64,000 nt of DNA from an uncultured Planctomycetales bacterium. GTDB lineage: Bacteria > Planctomycetota > Planctomycetia > Isosphaerales > Isosphaeraceae. A program made the translations under genes and the position numbers. Numbering within the stretch: position 1 is the stretch's first letter; every line of letters begins with the position of its first letter. The stretch covers positions 1 through 64,000 of the forward strand of contig CAIYJE010000098.1 in the NCBI GenBank assembly GCA_903926465.1. Reading direction: 5' to 3'. Shown here piece after piece: positions 43,922-52,829 of this stretch. The notes below the pieces were generated by a model. It was not told the DNA's origin and ran no database searches. It saw only the letters and a list, made by a program, of their open reading frames with translations.

Positions 43922-45046
43922 ATGTTGAGCCACGTCCTGAAAACGTCTCCGCTCCACCCCAAGTTTGCCCAGCGAGATCTAACCGAAGTGAACGCAACAC
44001 GAAGGTGTATGCAGAAGCTTGCCGAGGGTGGGGTGCTTACGACCGATGAGGCCGACGCCGCCATCACCCAGATCATCGATGCCCAGGCCAGCGAAGTCGA
44101 GATCGCTGGTTTCCTGGGCTTGGTTGCGGCTTTGGGCGAGACCGCGGATCTGCTTGCGGGTGCCGTTCGAGCGGTCAGACGACGAATGACGGCCCTGGAG
44201 CTTGCCCCAAAGCTCAGACCGGTTCTAGACACCTGCGGCACAGGCGGCGACGGTGCGGGGACCGTGAACATTTCCAGCGCAGTTGCCATCATTGTGGCGG
44301 CCTGCGGGGTACGCGTTGCCAAGCATGGCAACCGCTCTGCCTCGGGTCGCTCTGGCAGTGCCGATGTGTTCACAACGCTCGGCATCAAAATCGACGCCGT
44401 TCCTTCGATCTTGGAACTCTGCCTGGCAGAGACAGGCATCGCATTTCTCTTTGCCCCCCAGTTTCACCCGGCCCTCAGACATGCGGCCCCGGTCAGAAAA
44501 CAACTACCGTTCAGGACCCTTTTTAACCTGGTCGGCCCCTTGGCCAACCCCGCGCGTGCGGAATTTCAGTTGATTGGCGTGCCCGATCGTGAACGGGCCG
44601 AACTGGTTGCCGCCACCATCGCCCGGCTTCAGCAGATCGACGGATCAGAGGCATGGCCCCGCCAGGCAGTTGTCGTTTATTCAAGCGATGGGCTCGATGA
44701 AGTTTCATTGGGGGCCACGACCTACCTTCACCATGTGGGTAGCAACCAGGCAGCCCGCGTGGAATCGGTTGATGTCCAAGACTTCAAGCTTCCTGCCGTG
44801 AAGATTGAAGACCTGGTGGTCCCAGACGTTGATGGATCAGCCCGCGCCATTCACGCGGTTCTGGCCGGAGAGCAGGGCCCCGTGCGAGACACGGTCCTGG
44901 CGAATGCCGCAGTTGCGCTCAAAATGGTGGGTAAGGCCACCGATCTGGCTGCAGGAGTGCAGCTCGGAGCCAGAGCCATAGACACTGGAGCGGCAGCTAA
45001 ACTCCTGAAGAGCTGGGCCGACATCAGTCACCAGACGGCGAGTTGA
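43922..45046 (+). CDS. trpD: Anthranilate phosphoribosyltransferase
   Basis: Joins anthranilate to PRPP in tryptophan synthesis. 374 residues with the PRPP loop DTCGTGGDGAGTVNIS, KHGNRSASGRSGSADV, FAPQFHPALRHAAPVRKQL and FNLVGPLANPA. It follows frr by 10 bases, probably on the same transcript, and no other trp gene is nearby. I chose ATG 43922 over a TTG two codons earlier. The 3' end overlaps the convergent GNAT gene by 23 bases. Confidence 0.93.
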   Translation: MLSHVLKTSPLHPKFAQRDLTEVNATRRCMQKLAEGGVLTTDEADAAITQIIDAQASEVEIAGFLGLVAALGETADLLAGAVRAVRRRMTALELAPKLRPVLDTCGTGGDGAGTVNISSAVAIIVAACGVRVAKHGNRSASGRSGSADVFTTLGIKIDAVPSILELCLAETGIAFLFAPQFHPALRHAAPVRKQLPFRTLFNLVGPLANPARAEFQLIGVPDRERAELVAATIARLQQIDGSEAWPRQAVVVYSSDGLDEVSLGATTYLHHVGSNQAARVESVDVQDFKLPAVKIEDLVVPDVDGSARAIHAVLAGEQGPVRDTVLANAAVALKMVGKATDLAAGVQLGARAIDTGAAAKLLKSWADISHQTAS

Positions 45047-45527
45047 TCAGGTTGCCCCAGATCTGCTCATAGACCTGGTATCCACCAGGCTCAAACCCCG
45101 CAGCTCGATAAACCTGCTGGGCATGAAGATTAGCATGCTCCACATAGAGCCGTAACCCAATCACATTCTTCTCAAGTTCGGCCGTGCGTCTGATGTGGGA
45201 AATCAGGGCCCGAAAGACTCCGCAGCGGCGATGCTCGGCACCCACGTACACACTCTGAAGCCACCAAATCCAGCCGTTGCGCCAGTCACTCCACTCGCGA
45301 CTGATAGCAGCCTGGCCCACAACCTGCCCCAAACTTTCAACCACCCAGTAGCGGAGTCGCTGATCAGGTTCGACCAGGGCCTGGCTCACTCCGGCTTCCA
45401 AGATCGTGAAGTCAAGCGCCTTGCTCTCGGTTTCAAACGCCAGGGCAGAGTTAAACCGCACCACCTGTGCAAGGTCAGACGGTACGGCGTCTCTGACGAC
45501 AAGGGATATCGTTCCTGGATCACTCAT
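45024..45527 (-). CDS. GNAT family N-acetyltransferase
   Basis: 167-residue single-domain GNAT protein: IWWLQSVYVGAEHRRCGVFR holds strand 4 and the acetyl-CoA pyrophosphate loop (RRCGVFR in place of RxxGxG/A), and LYVEHANLHAQQVYRAAGFE is the canonical end of the fold. Substrate unknown. It follows the rhomboid gene with an ATGA overlap, so they are co-translated, which may just reflect compact packing. Confidence 0.85.
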   Translation of the reverse strand: MSDPGTISLVVRDAVPSDLAQVVRFNSALAFETESKALDFTILEAGVSQALVEPDQRLRYWVVESLGQVVGQAAISREWSDWRNGWIWWLQSVYVGAEHRRCGVFRALISHIRRTAELEKNVIGLRLYVEHANLHAQQVYRAAGFEPGGYQVYEQIWGNLINSPSGD

Positions 45528-46489
45528 GACCGTTCGCTGCGTCGCGAGCGGGCTCGGCGGCTAGCCTCGTCGAGAATGGTCTTTTCTTCCTCGGTCAGTG
45601 CCAGTTTTCCTTCACGAAGAATCTTAGCGAGCACTTCATCCAGCCGCGTATCTAGCTGATCTTCAGGCAGTGGAGGAGCCACTGCGGGCCGAGCGCTCCG
45701 ACTGGTATCCGTCCGGATCGTGGCCGTTTTGCGGGAGACTGGCTCGCGATCGGGTGGATCAATCACGCGAAGTCGGGGCCGGTGAACTCTGGGCTCAAAA
45801 TACTGGCTCAACCGCCAATTGAGTTTGCGGTACGCAAATCCAAACAACGCGCCCGAAAGGTGGGAAGCAAACGCGATTCGGGTCCCTTCCGGGGCCTTGC
45901 CATCCTGAAATTGCTGGAGCAGAGAGAGCCCGTCGAACGCCAGGTAAATGACCAGCATGACCCACATCCGCATGGGCAGGATGAAGAAAACCAGCACTTC
46001 GCGGTTGGGGTAGAACAGCGTGAAGAGCACAGACACCGCCATGATAGCGCCAGAGGCGCCCATCATGCGTGTACCTGGATCACGGCCCCCCGGCATGAGG
46101 TAATCAAACACGGCCCAAACGAACGTGCTGAACACGGCTGCGGCAAGGTAAAAGAAAGTGAACTCCTTCGTGCCCTGGAGCGACTCCATTTCACGGCCGA
46201 AGAAGTACAGAAACATCATGTTGAACACGATGTGATAGATGTCGACCGGACTGTGCAGAAAGGGCGCGGTGATTAACCGCCAGATCTGAAATTTCTCGAG
46301 AATGGCAGGACTGTTGGCAGAAAAAGCTTCAACGAGCCAGCTTTTTCCGAACGGCCCTTGCGAGAAAATTTCCAGAATATAAATGGCAATATTGATCACG
46401 ATGATCGTTCGGCAGGCAGGCGCCATGCCGGAAAACCAGTTCGAAAACCTGGAGTCTTCGCGATAATACTCGCGGTCGTAAATTCCCAT
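45524..46489 (-). CDS. Rhomboid family intramembrane serine protease
   Basis: 321 residues with six or more membrane helices. Catalytic dyad: Ser136 in MMGASGAIMA and His200 in FASHLSGALFGFAY. HIVFNMMFLYFFGREME supplies the conserved His/Asn of helix 2. The C-terminal 80 residues form a charged cytoplasmic tail (DQLDTRLDEVLAKILREGKL) that is common in planctomycete members. The start at 46489 (MGIYDREYYR) is preferred over one six codons upstream. Confidence 0.9.
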   Translation of the reverse strand: MGIYDREYYREDSRFSNWFSGMAPACRTIIVINIAIYILEIFSQGPFGKSWLVEAFSANSPAILEKFQIWRLITAPFLHSPVDIYHIVFNMMFLYFFGREMESLQGTKEFTFFYLAAAVFSTFVWAVFDYLMPGGRDPGTRMMGASGAIMAVSVLFTLFYPNREVLVFFILPMRMWVMLVIYLAFDGLSLLQQFQDGKAPEGTRIAFASHLSGALFGFAYRKLNWRLSQYFEPRVHRPRLRVIDPPDREPVSRKTATIRTDTSRSARPAVAPPLPEDQLDTRLDEVLAKILREGKLALTEEEKTILDEASRRARSRRSERS

Positions 46490-46651
46490 GGGCCCCCACG
46501 CCCGCACGTTAGACTGGCAAAAACCATTGCATCACTCGGTGACGCTCCGTTTCATTATCATACTGACCTCCTGATTGGGAGTGTCAACGATTTTTGAAGA
46601 TTGCTGGAAAAGTTGATTAAAAAAATTGACCGGCCCTAGCATTGCGGCCCA

Positions 46652-47029
46652 TCAATCCGAGTTCAGCGCATCAAGCGCTTCACGCCGGCTGTTATAAATA
46701 GGCCAAAGCGTATCAAACCGCGTAATCTTTAAAAGCTGGCGAATATCGGCAGAGACGCCCGATAATGCCATATTTCCGCCCCGTTCGGAGATGGTTTTCC
46801 AGCAACGAATCAGCATGGCAAGGAAGGGCGACCCGAAACTGCCAACATTTCCGAGGTCAATCACCAAAAGTGGCGTGCTCGCCTCTCGCAGAGGTTCCAG
46901 AATGAGGGCGGCAGCCCCCTCGGCAAGTGCGGGAGGCATGCGTTCCAGACTATGGGCTGCAATCACGACCAGAATGTCGCCATGCTTCTCAATGATTAAA
47001 GCAGTTTCGGAGTCGGCAGAGGAACGCAT
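46652..47029 (-). CDS. STAS-domain protein (anti-sigma factor antagonist type)
   Basis: 125 residues: ILVVIAAHSLERMPP, then LLVIDLGNVGSFGSPFLAML with the serine that is phosphorylated in SpoIIAA/RsbV-type proteins, and GGNMALSGVSADIRQLLKIT. Such proteins release sigma factors from anti-sigma kinases or act in stressosome-like switches. No kinase or sigma gene is adjacent, so the partner must be elsewhere. Confidence 0.85.
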   Translation of the reverse strand: MRSSADSETALIIEKHGDILVVIAAHSLERMPPALAEGAAALILEPLREASTPLLVIDLGNVGSFGSPFLAMLIRCWKTISERGGNMALSGVSADIRQLLKITRFDTLWPIYNSRREALDALNSD

Positions 47030-47187
47030 GGGTCTAGCTCTTGGACAGGCACCAGAATGGAGGCTTTGTCACCCCAAACTAGTGGTCTGAGAGTTTTCCC
47101 ACAACCATACCCTGGCCGTTTTTGGTTACCGTTTCACCCGCTCCAGTCGAATCTGCCCTGAAAAGCAGGTGAGCCGACCCAGACTGC

Positions 47188-47415
47188 TCAGGCAGACGGA
47201 CGGTAATTGGCAAAGGCTCGAACCACTTCGTACAGGTCGGGGGTCACCAGGACCTTGTCCTGCTCAAGATCACGCAACCAGGAGTAGTTGTCGCGAAACG
47301 CCTGAGACAAGATCGGATAAAGGTCAGCCAGGCGAATCGGGATTCCAGGAGAATCGGTATCCTGAATCGACTCATCATCGGGGCGGGGAAAAATTCGAAG
47401 ACGTGCAGTAGCCAT
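47188..47415 (-). CDS. Small conserved-looking protein, unknown
   Basis: 75 residues, start preceded by AAGGGGG at good spacing. DLEQDKVLVTPDLYEVVRAF suggests a small helical domain. No membrane segment or signal peptide. Unknown family; kept because of the ribosome site and protein-like composition. Confidence 0.6.
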   Translation of the reverse strand: MATARLRIFPRPDDESIQDTDSPGIPIRLADLYPILSQAFRDNYSWLRDLEQDKVLVTPDLYEVVRAFANYRPSA

Positions 47416-47763
47416 GGGTTATCCCCCTTGATCTCGACCTGCGCCTCTTCCCGCCCCCAGACGGCGGAAGAAGGTATCAGGCCTTGCTCCTAGTCCAACC
47501 GCTTCCCAGGGATTCCCCTGTTTGGCAAAGGTCGGATCTCATTCCAATTTTCATCATCGGTCCGATTCTGCCGCTCCCATCATTCTTTTTCCAACGATCT
47601 TGACGATTGCAACGAATACCAGAGCCGGCAAGCCCACACCGGCTTCATTTTTCTGGAGCCAGCGCAGGGTCATCGGACATACTGAAATGGAAAGCTGCTC
47701 CAGACTTGCAGCATGATTGGCTCGCCAGTTCAGAAATCTACACCCACCAAGCCGGGTCACAGC
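47416..47763. other. 348-bp spacer between divergent genes
   Basis: Promoter space for the small protein (minus) and the DapA-like gene (plus). I see no repeat or RNA. AT-rich tracts around 47540-47600 may be promoter sequence. Confidence 0.35.
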
Positions 47764-48663
47764 ATGAAGCCTATCCACGGAATTGTTCCGCCCCTGCCCA
47801 CACCCATGACCGCAGATCGCTCAGCAGTTGATCTGGGCGCTTTCCACAAGCTGGTGAGATATCACCTTGATGCAGGGGTCCACGGACTCTGGATTCTTGG
47901 TACCACCGCCAGGTTCGACCTGCTCACGGACCACGATCAGCGCAAGCTTGCAGAGGTGGCCGTTCAGGAAAACCGCGGCCAGGTTCCGCTGGTTCTGAAT
48001 GTCTCCGACCAGGGGACCATGCGAACCCTGGCCAGAGCCCAGCTCTTCAAGGACCTTCCCTACGATTACTACGCGGCACTCCCTCCGTGGTATCAACCGA
48101 TGACCCGGGCCGAGATCCTCGACTACTTCGTCTCGCTGGCCGATCAGCTCGACCGACCGCTCTTCATCTACAATGCGCCTTGGATTTGTAACCAGCTCAC
48201 GTTCGAGGAACTCCGGAAGCTGGCCGAGCATCCTAGAATTGCCGGCTGCAAAGATGTAACTCCCGTCCTGGGCCGACCGCTGACCTGGAAGGAAGACGAG
48301 CGAAAAGACCTGAACTTCAGCTATTTGCACGGGTCAGACCTCATCGGCGAGTCTACTGAAATGGGGTCCGATGGGTTCGTCAACTCCCTATCAGACCTTG
48401 CCCCCGCCCTTGCGGTTGCCATCTGGAACGCATCAATTGCCAAGGATCACGGCCGCGTGGAAAGACTTCAGGCCCAGTTCAGTCGCCTCGGACGCGCAAC
48501 CGGTTTTGGGTCATTCCTGAGCTGCCTGGATGCTGCCGGACGGAACCTGGGACTCTTCCAGAGCATGCTCCCCGCTCCACTCCGCCCCCTCGATGCCGAG
48601 ACCGAAAAACGAGTTGTCGCCGTATTCCAGCGTACCGGCACTCAGCCAGCCCCCAGCTCCTGA
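47764..48663 (+). CDS. Dihydrodipicolinate synthase/N-acetylneuraminate lyase family aldolase
   Basis: A 299-residue class I aldolase of the DapA superfamily. The Schiff-base lysine is Lys163 in IAGCKD, and Tyr136 of FIYNAPW is the proton shuttle. The GTTGE carboxylate-binding loop of true DapA is GTTARF here, which argues against lysine synthesis and for another pyruvate-type or sugar-acid substrate. The start at 47764 (MKPIHGIVPPLPTP) has family length; an upstream start at 47713 is possible. A terminator follows. Confidence 0.82.
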   Translation: MKPIHGIVPPLPTPMTADRSAVDLGAFHKLVRYHLDAGVHGLWILGTTARFDLLTDHDQRKLAEVAVQENRGQVPLVLNVSDQGTMRTLARAQLFKDLPYDYYAALPPWYQPMTRAEILDYFVSLADQLDRPLFIYNAPWICNQLTFEELRKLAEHPRIAGCKDVTPVLGRPLTWKEDERKDLNFSYLHGSDLIGESTEMGSDGFVNSLSDLAPALAVAIWNASIAKDHGRVERLQAQFSRLGRATGFGSFLSCLDAAGRNLGLFQSMLPAPLRPLDAETEKRVVAVFQRTGTQPAPSS

Positions 48664-48712
48664 TCCAGGGCCCGCTTGCTCCGTGGCTCACGCCATAACT
48701 GAGAAAGCTCCA

Positions 48713-48754
48713 CAGGGAGAAGGGCCCATGACCACGCCCTTCTCCCTGTTTTTT
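48713..48754 (+). terminator. Rho-independent terminator of the DapA-like gene
   Basis: Perfect 13-bp arms CAGGGAGAAGGGC / GCCCTTCTCCCTG followed by six T residues. Confidence 0.92.
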
Positions 48755-48944
48755 CTGTCAGCCTGCTTTCCAGACCTCCCCGCAATCGACACGCCATAAG
48801 CCAATATCAACAATAGGCTTACGCTTCTCAAAAACAGGCCGGAATCCACGGCGACAGTCTTGGGACGATTTGTTAAAGTTCCGACCTCACCTGGCCGAAG
48901 GATTGGCCAGAACGACTCGCGAAGCCTCAAGGAGGAGCCACGGC

Positions 48945-49778
48945 ATGGGGGCGATTTCCCTCCGCGCAAGCGGTTACAGTCTCTGTGCTTGTACAATAGC
49001 TCTGGTTGTAACGTCGCTCATTCCCTCACTCTCTTACGGGGCTGGGTTCCGCACCCGAAATTTTGTGGTAACTGCCCCCACCGCCATGGCCGCAAAAACG
49101 GTGGGCGAGCGAGCGGAAGCCTACCGGAAAACGATCGCAATTGCCTGGCTCGGCCAAGAATTGCCCGCGTGGTCCAAGCCATGCCCGATCACGGTCAAGC
49201 TGACCGGCGGCGAGGCTGGCGGAGTGACCACGTTTGACTTTGATTCCAAGCGGAACGCCGTGGCGGATCAGGTCATTACCGTGGAAGGCTCGCTCGAACG
49301 AGTTCTGGCATCGGCGCTGCCGCACGAGATCACCCACACCGTTTTCGCTGCATTTTTTGGCGGCCCCATGCCCCGCTGGGCCGACGAAGGGGCATCGCTT
49401 TTAAGCGAAGACCTGCGTGAACTCAAACGCCAGGACCAGATTGTGGCCGGCCTCCTTTCACGCAAGGGAGATATGCCGCTAGCCGAACTGTTCAAGCAAG
49501 AGGAATACCCGCCCGATCTTCTGGGCTTTTACGGCCAGGGATACTCGGTTGCCCGGTTCCTCATTGAGATTGGCGGACGCCCTCGCTTCTTGCAATTCGT
49601 ACGTGATGGTCAGTCTGCCACCTGGGACGACGCGGCTCGCAAACATTACGGCCTGGCCAACAGTCGAGAACTCGACCGGGCCTGGCGGGCCTGGTACATG
49701 GTGGCCATTCGCCAATCCAATGGCGGAGATCCGCCATTACTGGCGCGGGCTCAGTCTCCTGAAGCTGAGACGGAATAA
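48945..49778 (+). CDS. Exported gluzincin-type zinc metallopeptidase
   Basis: 277 residues with a signal peptide (SLCACTIALVVTSLIPSLSYG). The zinc site is HEITH in LPHEITHTVFAAFFG (an HExxH motif), and the third ligand is probably the Glu of RWADEGASLLSED, 24 residues on. This fits the peptidase MA-like group seen in planctomycetes. GYSVARFLIEIGG and LDRAWRAWY are typical of the C-terminal helices. AAGGAGGAG precedes ATG 48945. Substrate unknown. Confidence 0.83.
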   Translation: MGAISLRASGYSLCACTIALVVTSLIPSLSYGAGFRTRNFVVTAPTAMAAKTVGERAEAYRKTIAIAWLGQELPAWSKPCPITVKLTGGEAGGVTTFDFDSKRNAVADQVITVEGSLERVLASALPHEITHTVFAAFFGGPMPRWADEGASLLSEDLRELKRQDQIVAGLLSRKGDMPLAELFKQEEYPPDLLGFYGQGYSVARFLIEIGGRPRFLQFVRDGQSATWDDAARKHYGLANSRELDRAWRAWYMVAIRQSNGGDPPLLARAQSPEAETE

Positions 49779-49803
49779 TTTGTACCCGTTCAGCCTAATT
49801 CCG

Positions 49804-50050
49804 TAAGCGATGCTGGAACCCTTGTTTTCTGGGCGGAAGGCCCGGTTCCAACAGCCCGGCTTGTAATTGGGTCGAAGTGCGACGCCCCATGGCTCACGCC
49901 CCGGAGGAGCCGTTCAGACAAAGTCGCTCGCCTCGGTCGAGGCGAGTTCGTGTTCCTGCAAGCATTGGCCCCTGTGAACGCAGTTCACGGCTCCAAAAGA
50001 GCCGTGCGACTTTCACAAGATTTCCGGTTCCTGGTCGGACTGATCCGTCT
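49804..50050. repeat. Family 3 dispersed structured repeat, copy B
   Basis: About 245 bp homologous to 30835-31075. It contains the hairpins CTCGCCTCGGTCGAGGCGAG, GTGAACGCAGTTCAC and GGCTCCAAAAGAGCC in the same order. It fills much of the gene-free stretch 49779-50231; the remainder is promoter space for the VWA gene. Confidence 0.82.
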
Positions 50051-50231
50051 TTCTAGCACGGAAACTCCAGGCTCTCAGATGGTGGCATCTGGAAGCCGAC
50101 GGTATGGATGCCCTCAAGAATTTGAAGCTGGACTTTATTCTGCCCGGGATGAACCTCGATACTCAACCCACGGTCTGGTACTCTGACTGTACTGGCGAAT
50201 TTACCACCAGGTTGAATTTTAGAGGTGACCC

Positions 50232-51512
50232 TTGCAAACTCCCGCGATTAACGTCCAGCTGAGCAAACCGCTGGCCTGCACAGACGACAGCGTGACCATT
50301 GATGTTCTCGTCCAAATTGTTCCTCCGCACCCCAATGTTCAGGTAGAACGGCCACCGCTCAATCTTGGTCTGGTGCTCGATCGTTCCAGCTCGATGGCCG
50401 GCGACTCCAAGCTGCCCTATGCCATCAAAGCTGCCGTTTATGCCGTTGAGCAGTTGTTACCCACCGACCGGGTCAGCGTGACCCTGTACGACGATAAGAT
50501 TGAAACACCGGTGCCAAGTACGCTGGCCACCAACAAAAAGGCCATTGTTCAGGCCCTTGAAAAGGCCAGACCCCGAGGTTCTACAGACCTTTATGGCGGC
50601 TGGCTCAACGGCATGACCGAAGTGCGCAAGTTTCTGATGAAAAGCGGAGTGAATCGCGTCTTGCTGCTCTCAGACGGTCAGGCCAACCAAGGAGTGACAG
50701 ACCCCAACGAGATCGCCAGAGGGGTGGCAGATGTGGTTGGGCAGGGGATCTCCACCAGCACCATCGGCGTTGGAACAGACTACAACGAACATCTGATGCT
50801 TCAGATGGCCCAAGCTGGTGGCGGCAACTACTTCTTTGTGAATGACCCGGAAGGGTTCCAGGCCATCTTTCAGACCGAACTTCACGGCCTGATGAACATG
50901 GTGGGGAAGAACGTCTCGCTCGGAATCTCAGGAACCGCAGGCGTGACAGTGATCGACCAGCTCAACGACTACGGAAAGCTCCCAACCGGCAACTTCAAGC
51001 TCCCAGAAATGGTTGCCGGAATGCCGATCGTTTCCGTTTTTCGCTTGAAGGTTGCCGCAAGGTCCCAGGCTGGAATCCTTTGCAGTATTCGCCTGGCCTG
51101 GGACAACCCCGCCTCCGGTACCCGAGAATCGCGCACCACCCAGGTTCCCACGCACTCCCCGGTGCCCTTCGCCGAGTGGAATCGACTGCCAAACAATCCC
51201 GAAGTCACCCAGCAAGCCGGCCTCCTCTTCAACGCTCGCGCCCAGCGCGAGTTCAGCGAAGCCGTTGAAGCCGGGAACCACGAAAAAGCCAAGAAATTGC
51301 TCTCCCAAAATCTCGAATTTCTGGCCTGCCTCCCACCCTCGCCCGAGATCAGTAACGAAATTGCCTACGACATGCAAACCATGGCGATTTTTGAAAGCGA
51401 TGCCCTGCATGCAAAAAAACGCGGGCACTACCGATCCGCTGCTCGCCAGCAGGCCCTGCTTGAAAAGATGAAAGATCTACCCGGACAGGAACCCCCAAAT
51501 TCCAATTCCTGA
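50232..51512 (+). CDS. von Willebrand factor A domain protein
   Basis: 426 residues with no signal peptide. The VWA domain at about 40-215 has the complete MIDAS: DRSSSMAG (DxSxS), the Thr in GSTDLYGG and the Asp in LLSDGQANQG. A VIT/C-terminal-like beta domain follows (SLGISGTAGVTVIDQLNDYG), then helices (EFSEAVEAGNHEKAKKLL). The TTG start at 50232 follows AGAGGTGA. MIDAS proteins bind partners through a metal ion; cytoplasmic ones often work with AAA+ ATPases, none of which is adjacent. Confidence 0.85.
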   Translation: MQTPAINVQLSKPLACTDDSVTIDVLVQIVPPHPNVQVERPPLNLGLVLDRSSSMAGDSKLPYAIKAAVYAVEQLLPTDRVSVTLYDDKIETPVPSTLATNKKAIVQALEKARPRGSTDLYGGWLNGMTEVRKFLMKSGVNRVLLLSDGQANQGVTDPNEIARGVADVVGQGISTSTIGVGTDYNEHLMLQMAQAGGGNYFFVNDPEGFQAIFQTELHGLMNMVGKNVSLGISGTAGVTVIDQLNDYGKLPTGNFKLPEMVAGMPIVSVFRLKVAARSQAGILCSIRLAWDNPASGTRESRTTQVPTHSPVPFAEWNRLPNNPEVTQQAGLLFNARAQREFSEAVEAGNHEKAKKLLSQNLEFLACLPPSPEISNEIAYDMQTMAIFESDALHAKKRGHYRSAARQQALLEKMKDLPGQEPPNSNS

Positions 51513-51652
51513 CCGTACATTTCACCACCCAATCTCCTGAGTCTGGTCCGGCTCAAAAGACCTCCGAAATCAAAATGAATGGGTCTCGCTGGCTCCAGAA
51601 TGAAACTGGTGCCAGCGCTCATTCCTTGATCCACGGCTGATTCCCTGACCCC

Positions 51653-51695
51653 AACTGGAACAGGTTCGCAATGCGGTTGCGAACCTGTTCCAGTT
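51653..51695. terminator. Perfect 18-bp inverted repeat between convergent genes
   Basis: Arms AACTGGAACAGGTTCGCA / TGCGAACCTGTTCCAGTT around a 7-base loop, in the 300-base space between the VWA gene and the convergent lipase-like gene. No T-tract on either side. Likely a bidirectional transcription barrier. Nothing else is seen in 51513-51812. Confidence 0.6.
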
Positions 51696-51812
51696 GTGGT
51701 TCGAGGTCAGGCTTCCCCGGTTCGACAGCCTCCCTGGGCTATCGCTTGGGCGAGTTTCTCTTCTGTCGCCCAATCAAGAACCGCTGGAACCGTGACACGC
51801 GATCAACCGCAC

Positions 51813-52547
51813 TCACCAGCCAACGGTATTGATGTGCCAGCGAACCGCCTGCATGTGATCGCTTTTGAACGGGTTGATCCAGCCACGTAATTTGCGCGGG
51901 GCCGCGACCTGAGTATCAACAACCCCCGAACGATTGGCGGGTTTCCCGAACCCACTTGCCCCCGGCACCCAATAATGATCGACCCGGTTCGCCGCCGATC
52001 CTACCGCCTGCTGGTCAAAAATGACCTTATGAGAAGAGCCCACGGGGTCTAGCAAGATCACCTGGTCCAGCGGCCGACCCGTGAGCGCCACATAATGCCT
52101 GGCCGCTGCCGCCACCACCGTGCAACCCGCACTCTGACCGATTAGCCGGATGCTGGCTGGATCAAGCCCGGTCCCAACCAGGGCCTGTGCCAATTTTTGT
52201 CCCTGGCTCACCGCACGATGCTGGTCTGACTCCAGAGAAACCCCCAGCGGAGCCGCCGCGTTCCAGTCCCAATCCAGCACATTCACGGCATTACCGGAAC
52301 GCGCAGCCAGCGAGTCGGCATATCGCTGGGCAACAGAAACATGCATCCACGGGTGCAGCGGATTCAGCCCGTGAGCCACCACGAGGGTCGGTTTGGTCGG
52401 ATCGGGCGGGCTTTGGCTCGGCACGCCGGCCGTTCGATTCACCAGAGTTCCAGGCGAGTTGTCCCTGCCAAACTCGAACAGTCTTACGGCAGGGGGTGCG
52501 GGATCGGCCGCAAGCAGAACGATTGCCGAGATAAGCGCAAATTGCAT
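51813..52547 (-). CDS. Exported alpha/beta hydrolase (lipase-like)
   Basis: 244 residues with a short signal peptide (MQFALISAIVLLAADPAPP). VVAHGLNPLHPWM is the oxyanion region, the nucleophile elbow is IGQSAGCTV (GxSxG with Ser), and VILLDPVGSS is a typical acid strand. It resembles the pancreatic-lipase-like fold used for planctomycete exported lipases. The substrate is not determined, and the catalytic His is probably in DHYWVPG or SDHMQAVRWH. Confidence 0.75.
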   Translation of the reverse strand: MQFALISAIVLLAADPAPPAVRLFEFGRDNSPGTLVNRTAGVPSQSPPDPTKPTLVVAHGLNPLHPWMHVSVAQRYADSLAARSGNAVNVLDWDWNAAAPLGVSLESDQHRAVSQGQKLAQALVGTGLDPASIRLIGQSAGCTVVAAAARHYVALTGRPLDQVILLDPVGSSHKVIFDQQAVGSAANRVDHYWVPGASGFGKPANRSGVVDTQVAAPRKLRGWINPFKSDHMQAVRWHINTVGW

Positions 52548-52829
52548 GGACGTGCTGCATTCAAAAGTCGGGAGGTTCTCAGATGTACTTCAACCTTAGC
52601 ACCAGCCAGATCAAGAGACGTTCCGGACCGGCTGGGAATGTTCCGGAATGTAGGGATTGAGACGACCAGGAAAGACTATCCGGTCCGCCAAGATCCCAGC
52701 GAGCTTGATGCCTGAGCTTGTTACAATTGCACGAAGTGCCGCAGTCATGGCAAGATAAGACAAGTTTCCTGCCTTCGTCTTTCCCACCCTGCCTTAATTC
52801 CTTCCCGCCTCTCAAGCTGGAGCGATCTC

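Noticed and set aside
45024-45046. Overlapping convergent gene ends (also 57167-57188) as special regulation
   Set aside because: Overlaps of about 20 bases between convergent genes are common in compact genomes and show no extra signal here.
47764-48663. Calling the aldolase dapA
   Set aside because: The GTTGE loop is not conserved and no lysine-pathway gene is adjacent.
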